A DNA stretch of 64,000 nt. Origin: Sporosarcina cascadiensis. Lineage in GTDB: Bacteria > Bacillota > Bacilli > Bacillales_A > Planococcaceae. This document shows, piece after piece, positions 16,268 through 26,319 of this stretch (positions are counted from its first letter, which is position 1; the number at the start of each line of letters is the position of its first letter). Both the position numbers and the translations under genes were made by a program. The stretch lies in contig NZ_WHVV01000014.1 of assembly GCF_009650995.1 (NCBI RefSeq), positions 18,067 to 82,066 on the forward strand. The letters are read 5' to 3'. The notes below the pieces were generated by a model. It was given only the letters and a program-made list of their open reading frames with translations. It made no database searches and had not been told where the DNA came from.

Positions 16268-16600
16268 ATGACGGATCGTGAATTGCTTCAATTTATTGCA
16301 GATAAATTAACAACAGTAGAGAAAGATGTTTCCTCTCTCAAAGGCAACGTATCTTCACTTACAAAAGACATGACATCAGTCAAAAGTGACATATCCTCAC
16401 TTAGAAACGAACAACTTTTCATAAAGCAAGCAATACTCGAAATTGATGCACGTACGATTTCCACTGATGAAAATGTTGCTGCATTAACTAAAAATGTCTC
16501 GCTGAATACTGAAAAGTTATCAAACATTGTTACAATGCAGCACTTAGTAAACGATCATGATACAGATATTCGCTTAGTCAAAAAAATGTTGATACAATAA
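16268..16600 (+). CDS. Small coiled-coil protein of unknown function
   Basis: I do not recognise this 110-residue protein. It is predicted to be almost entirely helical coiled coil. Residues 17-45 form three near-repeats of seven residues around VSSL, VSSL, TSV and ISSL, and later segments continue a heptad pattern with Leu/Val/Ile at the core positions. It has no signal peptide, membrane helix or cysteine. AAAGGAG lies 7 nt before the ATG, a promoter is visible, and a bidirectional terminator follows, so it is a real single-gene unit. Similar short coiled-coil proteins are scattered in Bacillales genomes without known roles. Confidence 0.75.
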   Translation: MTDRELLQFIADKLTTVEKDVSSLKGNVSSLTKDMTSVKSDISSLRNEQLFIKQAILEIDARTISTDENVAALTKNVSLNTEKLSNIVTMQHLVNDHDTDIRLVKKMLIQ

Positions 16601-16603
16601 ACT

Positions 16604-16650
16604 CAAAAAGCCGTTGTCATTGATCAAACTCAATGACAGCGGCCTTTTTG
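16604..16650. terminator. Bidirectional terminator between coiled-coil gene and tyrS
   Basis: A long stem (about 18 bp, CAAAAAG...TGTCATTGA pairing with TCAATGACA...CTTTTTG) around the loop TCAAAC ends in T5 on both strands. Confidence 0.85.
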
Positions 16651-16665
16651 TACTATATTCCCTTT

Positions 16666-17949
<1,284 letters not shown>

Positions 17950-17956
17950 TCAACAC

Positions 17957-18210
17957 AAAAAGTCCCCACATAATCATAAAAAATGATCATGCAGGGACGC
18001 TAGTTGAATGTAATAAACATAACGCGGTACCACCCGGCTTGAGAGAAACTAACTCTCCGGCTTTAAGGCACTGATATCGCTGTGCAGAGCGTACACTCCA
18101 AAACTGTAATTCATGCATAGCGCACCGAACAGCTTTCACCAACCGCTGTCTCTCTGGGACGGACATTCGCTACCATTACTTCGGCTTCTTCGACATGTAA
18201 TTTAGTATGT
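17957..18210 (-). promoter_or_regulatory. T-box leader of tyrS
   Basis: On the minus strand the T-box core GGGTGGTACCGCG is at 18023-18035. It is followed by a terminator hairpin (17957-17999: GTCCC arms, then TTTTT) and preceded by a long stem I region. A tyrosine codon UAC at 18108-18106 lies in the right part of stem I to be the specifier; this was not confirmed by folding. The promoter is TTGACT (18243-18238), 16 nt, TAAAAT (18221-18216). Confidence 0.93.
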
Positions 18211-18272
18211 CTTTCATTTTAACCAACTTCCAATGAAAGTCAACATTAAATGATTATTTACTCCGCAATCTA

Positions 18273-18281
18273 TGATATAAT
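18273..18281 (+). promoter_or_regulatory. Extended -10 promoter of the PBP gene
   Basis: TGATATAAT at 18273-18281 is an extended -10 element about 28 nt before the start codon; no good -35 is visible. Confidence 0.55.
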
Positions 18282-18308
18282 GAGAAAGATTTTTAGGGGG
18301 AGAATGAC

Positions 18309-21245
18309 TTGACTAAAGACAAAAACCAACGAATCCAGCAACTAGAAGATAAGTTTGAGCAGATGAAAAAAGAAACTTGGGCAAAGAAAGTTCGAATCGG
18401 TTCAGGAGTGATCTGGAATTTATTTATACTGCTTTTGATCTTCGGTGTTATCGGTGCCGTTTTTGCCACTTCTGTCGGAGCGGGATACTTTGCATCATTG
18501 GTTGCGAAAGAACCCCTTCGGACGAAAGAAGAACTGCGTAATGCGGTCTTTACATACGAAGAGACATCTGAAATGTTTTTTGCAAAAGATGTCTATCTGG
18601 GTAAGATCAACTCAGATATTGAACGCAGACAGATCACACTGGACAAAGTGTCACAATATGCACTGGATGCGGTGCTCGCTACAGAAGATGAATATTTCAA
18701 CACACATACCGGCATCGTGCCAAAAGCAATTTTCCGCGGAGTTTTCCAGGACGTCACGAACTCTGACAGTCAGACAGGCGGTTCAACCCTGACACAGCAG
18801 CTCGTGAAAAACCAAATCTTGACGAATGAAGTTTCCTACGAACGAAAAGCGAAAGAAATACTGCTTGCTATGCGTTTGGAGCACTTCATGACAAAAGATG
18901 AAATTTTGGAAGCGTATCTGAATATCATTCCTTACGGCCGTGATGTTGTCGGCCAGAATATTGCAGGGATCGAGACTGCGGCAAGAGGCATTTTCGGTAT
19001 TAAAGCGAGTGAACTGAACTTGGCACAGGCAGCGTATATTGCGGGAATTCCACAAGCTCCTTTCGCCTACACTCCTTTCTACAGTAAAAATCAGGGGTTA
19101 AAAGAACCGGAAAAACTTCAGCCGGGAATTAATAGGATGAAAACGGTATTATTTAGAATGCGAGATACCGGCTATATTACAGCTAAGGAATATCAAGAAG
19201 CGATTGCGTATGATATCACGAAAGATTTTAGACAGCCTACTCAACGGGCAACTGAACGCTATCCATATGTTACCCAGGAGATTCAAAACCGCACGATTAA
19301 AATCCTGGCAAAAGTACTGGCCGAAAAAGACGGTATTGATGCAGACCGTTTCGAAGAGGATTCGAACATGCAGGAAAAGTATACTATTATTGCTGACCGC
19401 TCCATGCGTACGGACGGTTACCGCATTTATTCTACAATTGATAAAGAACTTTATGACAAAATGAATGAAGTTGCAAAGAATTTTCAATACTACGGATTCA
19501 CTTATACTTCTGAAACAACGGATAAAGAATCCGGCAAGAGTACAATTATCGAAAACCCCGTACAAGTCGGTGCAACGATGATTGAAAACCACAGCGGAAA
19601 GATTCTTTCATTCGTCGGCGGAAGAGATCATGAATTAGAAGCGACAAATCACTCGACACAGGCTTTCAGACAAAATGGTTCCTCAATGAAACCTCTGCTT
19701 GTCTACGCACCGGCAATTGAATATGGCGTTATTGGCGCCGGCAGTCCCGTTGTTGATGTGAAGTTCGTTTTACCTGGATGGAAACCTTCCAACTATTACG
19801 ACAGAGAATTAGGAATTATTTCTGCACGTGAATCACTGGCTCGTTCTCAAAACTTATCGACAGCACGCCTGTATGATCAGATTATAGACAGACAGCCAAT
19901 CAACTTCCTAAAAAAAATGAATTTCTCTAAACTAATTGAAGAGGACGGACATAATCGTTCTGCCTCACTTGGCGGATTAAAATATGGAGTTTCTGTTGAA
20001 GAGAATACTAATGCTTACGCGACATTTGCGAATGAAGGAAAATTTATTGAATCGTATATGATTGACCGTATTGAAGATATGAAAGGTAATATTGTTTATG
20101 AACATAAAGCAGAGCCAGTAGAAGTCTTCAGCCCGGAAACTGCGTACATCGTTACGGATATGATGCGTGATGTGCTGAAAACTGTAGGTACAGGTGCACG
20201 AGTGCCCGGATTCATGAACTTCCGTCCGGATCTGGCAGCCAAAACGGGTACATCCCAGCATTATGCAGATGCCTGGCTGATGGGATATACACCGAATGTT
20301 TCACTTGGTGTCTGGCTCGGTTATAAAGATCAGACGAAGACTTTGTATAACGGCAGCAGCAGTCAGATGCATCCTTCAGAGCGGACCGCACGGTTATTCG
20401 GTCAGCTGATGAATACTGCAAACAGTATAATACCGGAAACAGTTAAAGCAGGAGATACATTCAAACGGCCGGCAGGTGTCGTGTATCGTTCGTTCTGTTC
20501 GATTTCAGGGCTGGCTCCCTCAGCCGCGTGTTCTGCTGCAGGACTGGTGAAATCGGATCTGTTTAATTCTAAAGTGATGGTACCTTCAAAGCCGGATGAC
20601 AGCATCATTTCATCTGCAGGCGTACTGATCAACGGTAAAATGTATCAGGCACCGCCTTCTACACCGCGTGAATTTGTCACAGCAGGCGGCGTCGGTGTCA
20701 ATTCAGAATTTATTAAGAGGATGCTTGGACGGCTTGGCGGAGACGGTTCGAAGTTGTTTGCAGGAAAAGGCGGCTATTCCGCCAACGTGGTGTCCGGATC
20801 TGTATTCCCTGCGGATAACGTTCCTCCTGCTCCTGTGTCAGCGAGCCAGAACGGGTCTGTACTCACCTGGTCAGGGTCTGCTTCCAATGACGTAGTTGGA
20901 TATTATATATATCAAAACGGTGCACGTATTGGTGCGGTAGGATCTGGATCCCGTTCCTATTCAATTGGCGGCGGTTCTTACTATATACGAGCCGTAGATA
21001 TTACCGGTTTATTATCTGGTCCTTCTAATACAGTTACCACTGCAGCGGAGCCAGAACCAGAACCACAGCCGGAGCCAGATGCGCCTGCTCCAGAACCAGA
21101 TACACCTGCTCCAGATGATAATGGTGGAGCAACTGAAGGCGGCACTAAACCAGACAAAGAAAACGGCGGCACAACTACTGATGAACAAAAAGATGAAGTG
21201 AAAAAACCGGACCCAGCAAAACCGGAGCCGCCTAAGAAAGATTAA
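18309..21245 (+). CDS. Class A penicillin-binding protein (PBP1A type) with Fn3-like domain
   Basis: This bifunctional enzyme polymerises and cross-links peptidoglycan on the outer face of the membrane. A cytoplasmic N-terminus is followed by one membrane helix (about 35-62), a GT51 glycosyltransferase domain (E126 in ATEDEYF, GGSTLTQQL at 157-165), and a transpeptidase domain with SxxK S458-K461, SQN at 513-515 and KTGTS at 645-649. After it come an Fn3-like domain (about 835-915) and a tail rich in Pro, Glu, Asp and Lys. Start is TTG at 18309 with a GGGGGA site; a nearby ATG at 18304 hits a stop at once. In B. subtilis this place between tyrS and acuA holds acsA, so the gene is a difference in synteny. 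Confidence 0.93.
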   Translation: MTKDKNQRIQQLEDKFEQMKKETWAKKVRIGSGVIWNLFILLLIFGVIGAVFATSVGAGYFASLVAKEPLRTKEELRNAVFTYEETSEMFFAKDVYLGKINSDIERRQITLDKVSQYALDAVLATEDEYFNTHTGIVPKAIFRGVFQDVTNSDSQTGGSTLTQQLVKNQILTNEVSYERKAKEILLAMRLEHFMTKDEILEAYLNIIPYGRDVVGQNIAGIETAARGIFGIKASELNLAQAAYIAGIPQAPFAYTPFYSKNQGLKEPEKLQPGINRMKTVLFRMRDTGYITAKEYQEAIAYDITKDFRQPTQRATERYPYVTQEIQNRTIKILAKVLAEKDGIDADRFEEDSNMQEKYTIIADRSMRTDGYRIYSTIDKELYDKMNEVAKNFQYYGFTYTSETTDKESGKSTIIENPVQVGATMIENHSGKILSFVGGRDHELEATNHSTQAFRQNGSSMKPLLVYAPAIEYGVIGAGSPVVDVKFVLPGWKPSNYYDRELGIISARESLARSQNLSTARLYDQIIDRQPINFLKKMNFSKLIEEDGHNRSASLGGLKYGVSVEENTNAYATFANEGKFIESYMIDRIEDMKGNIVYEHKAEPVEVFSPETAYIVTDMMRDVLKTVGTGARVPGFMNFRPDLAAKTGTSQHYADAWLMGYTPNVSLGVWLGYKDQTKTLYNGSSSQMHPSERTARLFGQLMNTANSIIPETVKAGDTFKRPAGVVYRSFCSISGLAPSAACSAAGLVKSDLFNSKVMVPSKPDDSIISSAGVLINGKMYQAPPSTPREFVTAGGVGVNSEFIKRMLGRLGGDGSKLFAGKGGYSANVVSGSVFPADNVPPAPVSASQNGSVLTWSGSASNDVVGYYIYQNGARIGAVGSGSRSYSIGGGSYYIRAVDITGLLSGPSNTVTTAAEPEPEPQPEPDAPAPEPDTPAPDDNGGATEGGTKPDKENGGTTTDEQKDEVKKPDPAKPEPPKKD

Positions 21246-21251
21246 TTTTCT

Positions 21252-21290
21252 AAACCGAATTACAATCTTATGATTGTAGTTCGGTTTTTT
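21252..21290 (+). terminator. Terminator of the PBP gene
   Basis: AAACCGAA-TACAATC pairs with GATTGTA-TTCGGTTT across TTAT, followed by T6. Confidence 0.9.
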
Positions 21291-21441
21291 GAAATATAAT
21301 ACCGACAATTTCATGATAAACTTGAAACAGCACACATTTTCATTGCAGAACTTGTATACTTAATAGAGAGAAGAACATTCAGAATAATCAACGATTACTT
21401 GCTGACAGACAGGGTAAATTAATTAGGAAGGAGTGAACTGT

Positions 21442-22074
21442 GTGGAACATCATAAAACCTATTTTTCAAAGGCATTTCTTCATGATGAAGGTGAATTAGT
21501 TATAGAAGGACCGGTTTCATCCGAGCAATTAGCTGCATTGGATTTCCATGATGGACTGAAAGCATTCCGTCCTCCTAAACAGCAGCAAGAGGCATTAGTG
21601 AAAATTTCGGCGTTTCCTGAAGGCAGAATTAATATTGCAAGAATCGGCACAACCATTGTGGGTTATGTAACGTTTCTTTATCCAGATCCTCTCGAGAGAT
21701 GGTACGAGGCCAAGCTTCCCAATTTAATCGAACTCGGCGCAATTGAAGTAGCAAATGAATATAGAGGCGCGAGGATAGGTAAAAGATTATTAGAACTGTC
21801 GATGATTGATAATGCAATGGAAGATTATATTATTATCACTACTGAATATTACTGGCATTGGGATTTAAAGGGGACAGGTTTAACTGTGTGGGATTACCGG
21901 AAAGTCATGGAAAAAATGATGCGTGCAGGCGGCATGGAATTTTTCTCTACTGATGACCCCGAAGTTTGTTCTCATCCTGCAAACTGTCTAATGGCCAGAA
22001 TCGGTAAACGTGTAGATCAAAGCTCCATCCAGCAATTTGACAGCGTACGTTTCAAAAATCGCGTAAACCACTGA
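21442..22074 (+). CDS. acuA: Protein acetyltransferase AcuA
   Basis: AcuA is a GNAT-family acetyltransferase that inactivates acetyl-CoA synthetase by acetylating its active-site lysine. The 210-residue product begins MEHHKTY, as in B. subtilis, and has the family blocks GYVTFLYPDPLERW, LIELGAIEV, YRGARIGKRLLELS (acetyl-CoA loop) and TTEYYWHWDLKG. The GTG at 21442 lies 8 nt after AAGGAG; a longer GTG start at 21433 overlaps that site and is unlikely. It is first in the acuABC operon. acsA, the target gene, is not nearby. Confidence 0.95.
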   Translation: MEHHKTYFSKAFLHDEGELVIEGPVSSEQLAALDFHDGLKAFRPPKQQQEALVKISAFPEGRINIARIGTTIVGYVTFLYPDPLERWYEAKLPNLIELGAIEVANEYRGARIGKRLLELSMIDNAMEDYIIITTEYYWHWDLKGTGLTVWDYRKVMEKMMRAGGMEFFSTDDPEVCSHPANCLMARIGKRVDQSSIQQFDSVRFKNRVNH

Positions 22075-22089
22075 AAGTGAGGAATGACG

Positions 22090-22734
22090 ATGCTCGTACA
22101 AGATATTATGAAAACAGATGTTATTACATTGAACGCGGCACATACAATTGACGATGCCATTCAATTAATGCAAAAGAAAAAGATCAGACATATACCGATT
22201 ATTGATAATGGACGCTTGATTGGTCTGGTGACGGACCGTGACGTCAAAGAAGCTTCTCCTTCGAGCATATCCGACCGGCTGGAGCTTTCACTTTATGAAA
22301 CTCCTCTTTCTAAGATTATGAAAACTGATTTACTAATTGGGCATCCCAGAGATTTTGTAGAAGAAGCGGCCTTGCTCTTCTACGAATATGAAATTGGTTG
22401 TCTGCCGATCGTTTCTAATTATGAACTGGTCGGTATTTTAACGAAAACGGATCTTCTCTATAATTATATTGAATTAACCGGGGCAAACCAGCCCAGTTCT
22501 CATATTCAAATTCGTGTTCCAAACAAGCCAGGCATACTTTACGAAGTATCTAAAGTCTTCCATGATCATAATACCAATGTACTCAGTGTCCTCGTACATC
22601 CCTATCAAGATGGGGAAGATTATAAAATTCTAGCTGTCCGAATTAAACGAATGAATCCCCTCTCGATTATTGAGGATTTAAAAGCCGAAGGGTTTCAGGT
22701 TCTTTGGCCAAGCGAACCGGAGATGGACTCATGA
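22090..22734 (+). CDS. acuB: CBS-ACT domain protein AcuB
   Basis: AcuB is a regulatory protein of the acu operon. Two CBS domains (about 1-135, with IMKTDVIT and IMKTDLLI) bind nucleotides in this family, and a C-terminal ACT domain follows (about 140-210). It is thought to adjust acetate use together with AcuA and AcuC, but its ligand is not settled. The ATG at 22090 is preferred: GTGAGGA directly abuts the earlier ATG at 22084. It follows acuA by 15 nt and overlaps acuC by 4 nt. Confidence 0.93.
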   Translation: MLVQDIMKTDVITLNAAHTIDDAIQLMQKKKIRHIPIIDNGRLIGLVTDRDVKEASPSSISDRLELSLYETPLSKIMKTDLLIGHPRDFVEEAALLFYEYEIGCLPIVSNYELVGILTKTDLLYNYIELTGANQPSSHIQIRVPNKPGILYEVSKVFHDHNTNVLSVLVHPYQDGEDYKILAVRIKRMNPLSIIEDLKAEGFQVLWPSEPEMDS

Positions 22735-23885
22735 AAAAACAAGCAAGCTTTATATTTTCACCAGACCAATTAAACTATGAATTTTCGGATACGCATCCTT
22801 TTAATCAAAAGAGGATCATTTTAACGATAGATTTATTGAAAAATCTGCATGCGATTGACGATGATGATATCGTTACACCGCGTACAGCGACAGATGAAGA
22901 ATTGCTTTTAGCGCATGATGCGAAGTATATCGAAATCGTGAAAAAGGCAAGCAAAGGCGAAGTAAGTGAAAATATAGGGAGTATTTATGGAATCGGGACG
23001 GAAGATACTCCTTTTTTTCCGGGCATGCATGATGCAAGCGCTTTATTAGTTGGAGGAACACTCACTGCAATCGAAGAAGTGATGGAAGGCCGTTCAAGAT
23101 ATGCATTGAATCTCGGCGGCGGTCTGCACCATGGATTCCAAGGAAAAGCATCAGGCTTCTGTATTTATAATGACAGCTCTGTCGCGATAAAGTATTTACA
23201 AAAGAAATATGGGGCACGTGTATTGTATGTGGATACAGATGCCCATCATGGCGACGGAGTACAATGGACGTTTTATGATGATCCCGATGTCTGCACATTT
23301 TCCATCCATGAAACGGGGCGCTATTTATTTCCGGGGACAGGAAATGTAACAGAACGAGGCAACGGTAAAGGTTATGGAACATCTTTCAACTTCCCTATTG
23401 ACGCGTTTACAGAAGATGAATCTTTCCTTCATATCTACCGGACAGCTTTGCGTGAAGTAGCTGAACACTTCAAACCTGATGTGATCTTAACGCAAAACGG
23501 GGCGGATGCGCATTACTTTGATCCATTGACTCACTTATACAGCACAATGAAAATTTACGAAGAAATACCGAAACTTGCGAAGGAAATTGCAGAAGATTAT
23601 TGTGATGGACGATGGATTGCCATCGGCGGCGGCGGATATGATATATGGCGCGTCGTACCTCGCGCATGGTCACATTTATGGCTGACAATGAAATCAATTC
23701 CTACACCTGCCGGCTCCCTTCCTCAAGCCTGGCTGGAGAAATGGCAGCCGGAGTCACCGGTTACACTCATAGATACATGGGAGGACCCTTCTGATTTGTA
23801 CGAGCCTGTGCCGAGGAAAAATGATATTAATGAGAAGAATGAACAAATGCTGACGAGAGCCCTTCACATCATACGCAGAAATTGA
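22731..23885 (+). CDS. acuC: Histone-deacetylase-family deacetylase AcuC
   Basis: AcuC removes acetyl groups from acetyl-CoA synthetase and so restores its activity, opposing AcuA. It has the zinc-dependent class I/II HDAC fold: YVDTDAHHGDGVQWTF holds catalytic histidines and metal ligands, and NGADAHYFDPLTHL and GGGGYD are also present. Length is 384 residues from ATG 22731, which overlaps the acuB stop (ATGA) and is preceded by GGAG. The longer start at 22704 lies inside acuB with no ribosome binding site. It is last in the operon. Confidence 0.95.
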   Translation: MKKQASFIFSPDQLNYEFSDTHPFNQKRIILTIDLLKNLHAIDDDDIVTPRTATDEELLLAHDAKYIEIVKKASKGEVSENIGSIYGIGTEDTPFFPGMHDASALLVGGTLTAIEEVMEGRSRYALNLGGGLHHGFQGKASGFCIYNDSSVAIKYLQKKYGARVLYVDTDAHHGDGVQWTFYDDPDVCTFSIHETGRYLFPGTGNVTERGNGKGYGTSFNFPIDAFTEDESFLHIYRTALREVAEHFKPDVILTQNGADAHYFDPLTHLYSTMKIYEEIPKLAKEIAEDYCDGRWIAIGGGGYDIWRVVPRAWSHLWLTMKSIPTPAGSLPQAWLEKWQPESPVTLIDTWEDPSDLYEPVPRKNDINEKNEQMLTRALHIIRRN

Positions 23886-23905
23886 TGCGGAGTGCTATAT
23901 ACGAA

Positions 23906-23950
23906 AACAAGCAGCTTATCTTAATGACAAGATAAGCTGCTTGTTTTTTT
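23906..23950. terminator. Bidirectional terminator between acuC and ccpA
   Basis: A 17-bp stem (AACAAGCAGCTTATCTT and its complement) is closed by a 6-nt loop and followed by a T run on the plus strand. Confidence 0.9.
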
Positions 23951-24947
23951 ATTTAACAGACTGACGTTCTTCTAAATGATAAGGCAAAACAACTTCTGTT
24001 TCTTCTACATCCTCTTCATTGATTAATTTTGTCAGCAAACGCATGGATACCGCACCTAAATCATATAAAGGCACAACAATCGCCGACAGCTGAGGACGGA
24101 CAATCCGTGCAAGATTGGAATGCTGGAAGCAGATGATCTCCAAATCTTCCGGTATGCGAAGATTTTGATCACGCACGCCATTCATAATACCAACCGCCAC
24201 TTCATCGCTGCTGGCCATGACTGCAGTAGGACGATTGTCCAAATTCTTCAGGATATTCCAACTTTCATACGCTTCATCGTACGTATTGTCGGTTTCCACA
24301 ATTAATGACTCATCAATTGTCAAACCCGCTTCCTCTAACGCACGCACATAGCCTACTCGCTTACATACTCTGTTGATGTCACGCGTGAAAGGACCTGAGA
24401 CAAAAGCAATTCGCTTATGTCCATTATCAATCAGCTTCTTCACTACATCATAAGCAGCCTGCTCATGATCGATATTGACTGAAGGCAAATTGGTTTCGAA
24501 ATCTAATGTACCGGCTAGTACAATCGGCACGTTCGCTGTTTTCATTTCGGTCCGTACTTCAGGAGAAATGGAATCACTCATAAAGATCAGCCCATCTACT
24601 TGTTTCCCTAAATGGTCTTCAAACAGCTCCACTTCACGAGATGCACTCTTATCCGAATTGGAGATAATAATATTGTATTCATACATCGTGGCTACGTCTG
24701 CAATCCCTCTTGAGAGTTCCGCGTAGTAGCTCTTCGACATATCAGGTACAATAACACCAATGGTCGTTGTCCGCTTGCTTGCCAGACCCCTTGCCACCGC
24801 ATTCGGTCTGTAACCTAATCTCTCAATACAATCCAATACTTTTTTGCGTGTAGCGGGTTTCACATTCTGATTACCGTTCACTACCCGTGAAACCGTTGCC
24901 ATAGATACGTTTGCTTCTCTTGCTACATCGTAAATGGTGATGGCCAT
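23949..24947 (-). CDS. ccpA: Catabolite control protein A
   Basis: CcpA is the LacI/GalR-family master regulator of carbon catabolite control; with HPr-Ser-P it binds cre sites. The N-terminal HTH ([23 protein letters not shown], residues about 4-26) and hinge helix are followed by a periplasmic-binding-like core. Length is 332 residues. The ATG at 24947 has GGGAGGA 7 nt upstream; an upstream TTG at 24965 is less likely. A 14/14 cre site before the acetate symporter unit, and three 13/14 sites, lie in this window. Unlike B. subtilis, a hairpin separates it from aroA. Confidence 0.97.
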   Translation of the reverse strand: MAITIYDVAREANVSMATVSRVVNGNQNVKPATRKKVLDCIERLGYRPNAVARGLASKRTTTIGVIVPDMSKSYYAELSRGIADVATMYEYNIIISNSDKSASREVELFEDHLGKQVDGLIFMSDSISPEVRTEMKTANVPIVLAGTLDFETNLPSVNIDHEQAAYDVVKKLIDNGHKRIAFVSGPFTRDINRVCKRVGYVRALEEAGLTIDESLIVETDNTYDEAYESWNILKNLDNRPTAVMASSDEVAVGIMNGVRDQNLRIPEDLEIICFQHSNLARIVRPQLSAIVVPLYDLGAVSMRLLTKLINEEDVEETEVVLPYHLEERQSVK

Positions 24948-25044
24948 TTCTGATCCTCCCAACAATCCTTATTCAATACTAGTATACAGTGTTCCCTCGT
25001 TTTATAGGGTATTTTCTTTATTTAAAAAACTTTAATATGTAGAA

Positions 25045-25076
25045 GGCACCGACCCTCGTAAGTAAGGATCGGTGCC
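25045..25076 (-). terminator. Hairpin after aroA
   Basis: Arms GGCACCGAYCC and GGATCGGTGCC form a strong stem. The T run after it on the minus strand is short, so readthrough into ccpA is possible. Confidence 0.7.
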
Positions 25077-25082
25077 CGATTG

Positions 25083-26168
25083 TCAGATCGTTTGGTGCGT
25101 GTTCATGAAACGCTGCATCTGTTCGTAGAACTCATCGAACTGCTCGATGTTCATTTGCTGGGCTGAATCCGACAAAGCAACCGCCGGGTCCGGATGTACT
25201 TCCGCCATAACGCCGTCTGCGCCTACTGCGATCGCTGCTTTAGCAGTTGGAAGCAATAGATCCTTACGGCCTGTGGAGTGCGTGACATCAACAAATACAG
25301 GCAGATGAGTCTCCTGCTTCAGAATCGGAACAGCTGAAATATCTAATGTATTTCTTGTTGCCGGTTCATACGTTCGAATTCCACGCTCACACAGCATGAT
25401 ATCAGTATTTCCTTTAGAGATAATATATTCAGCTGCATTGACGAATTCGGAAATCGTAGCAGACATTCCGCGTTTCAGAAGCACTGGCTTGTCCACCATT
25501 CCTGCTTCTTTCAGCAATTCGAAGTTCTGCATGTTACGTGCACCGATTTGGATTACGTCGATATACTCAAGCGCTTCTTCCAAGTGTGCCGGTGTAATGA
25601 TTTCCGTAACAATCGACAATCCTGTTTCATCTGCAACTCGTTTAAGAATTTTTAACCCTTCAAGACCTAATCCTTGGAAATCATATGGAGATGTGCGCGG
25701 CTTGTAAGCTCCTCCGCGAATCATCGTTAATCCCTTGGCCTTGATGGATTTTGCAACTGCCAATACTTGCTCGTATGATTCTACGGCACATGGTCCGAAA
25801 ATAAATGTAGGTTCAGAACCTCCAATTTTCTGTCCGTTGACGTCTACGATTGTATCTTCGGCTTTCTTAGTACGCGACACAAGCAGTGCGTTCTTCTGCT
25901 CATCCTGCTGTACCTCCAGCGCCGACATGAATATTGACTTGAATACCTGTTCCAAAATACCGTCAGGCAGCGGGCCGTGATTGGCATTCTTTAGAACATT
26001 CAACATCTCCCGTTCGCGGATCGGATCATATCTATTAACACCTTGCTTTTCTTTTACTTTTCCAATTTCCTGGACTATAGAAGTACGATTATTGATCAGT
26101 TCTAAAATCTCTACGTTCAACTGATCGATACGACCTCTCAACTCACCTAAATCTTGCTTGCTCATCAT
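25083..26168 (-). CDS. aroA: Bifunctional DAHP synthase/chorismate mutase
   Basis: This enzyme catalyses the first step of the shikimate pathway (PEP plus erythrose 4-phosphate to DAHP). An N-terminal AroQ-type chorismate mutase domain (about 1-90: [19 protein letters not shown]) serves as the feedback sensor and catalyses a later step. The DAHP synthase domain follows (about 100-361: [30 protein letters not shown]). This is the type I-beta arrangement of B. subtilis AroA. The ATG at 26168 lies 6 nt after GGAGGA; an adjacent ATG at 26165 is also possible. A longer start at 26186 overlaps the ribosome binding site. Confidence 0.96.
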   Translation of the reverse strand: MMSKQDLGELRGRIDQLNVEILELINNRTSIVQEIGKVKEKQGVNRYDPIREREMLNVLKNANHGPLPDGILEQVFKSIFMSALEVQQDEQKNALLVSRTKKAEDTIVDVNGQKIGGSEPTFIFGPCAVESYEQVLAVAKSIKAKGLTMIRGGAYKPRTSPYDFQGLGLEGLKILKRVADETGLSIVTEIITPAHLEEALEYIDVIQIGARNMQNFELLKEAGMVDKPVLLKRGMSATISEFVNAAEYIISKGNTDIMLCERGIRTYEPATRNTLDISAVPILKQETHLPVFVDVTHSTGRKDLLLPTAKAAIAVGADGVMAEVHPDPAVALSDSAQQMNIEQFDEFYEQMQRFMNTHQTI

Positions 26169-26319
26169 TCTGTCTCCTCCCCGCACATATCATCCTTTTC
26201 TAACTGCGGAATCTATGTTACATTTTTATATAATAGACCAAGTATAAAGAAACCTCTTTGAAAAGTCACGCAATTTCACTGAATTAAGACATTTACACTA
26301 TTTTCACATAGAAACGGGG

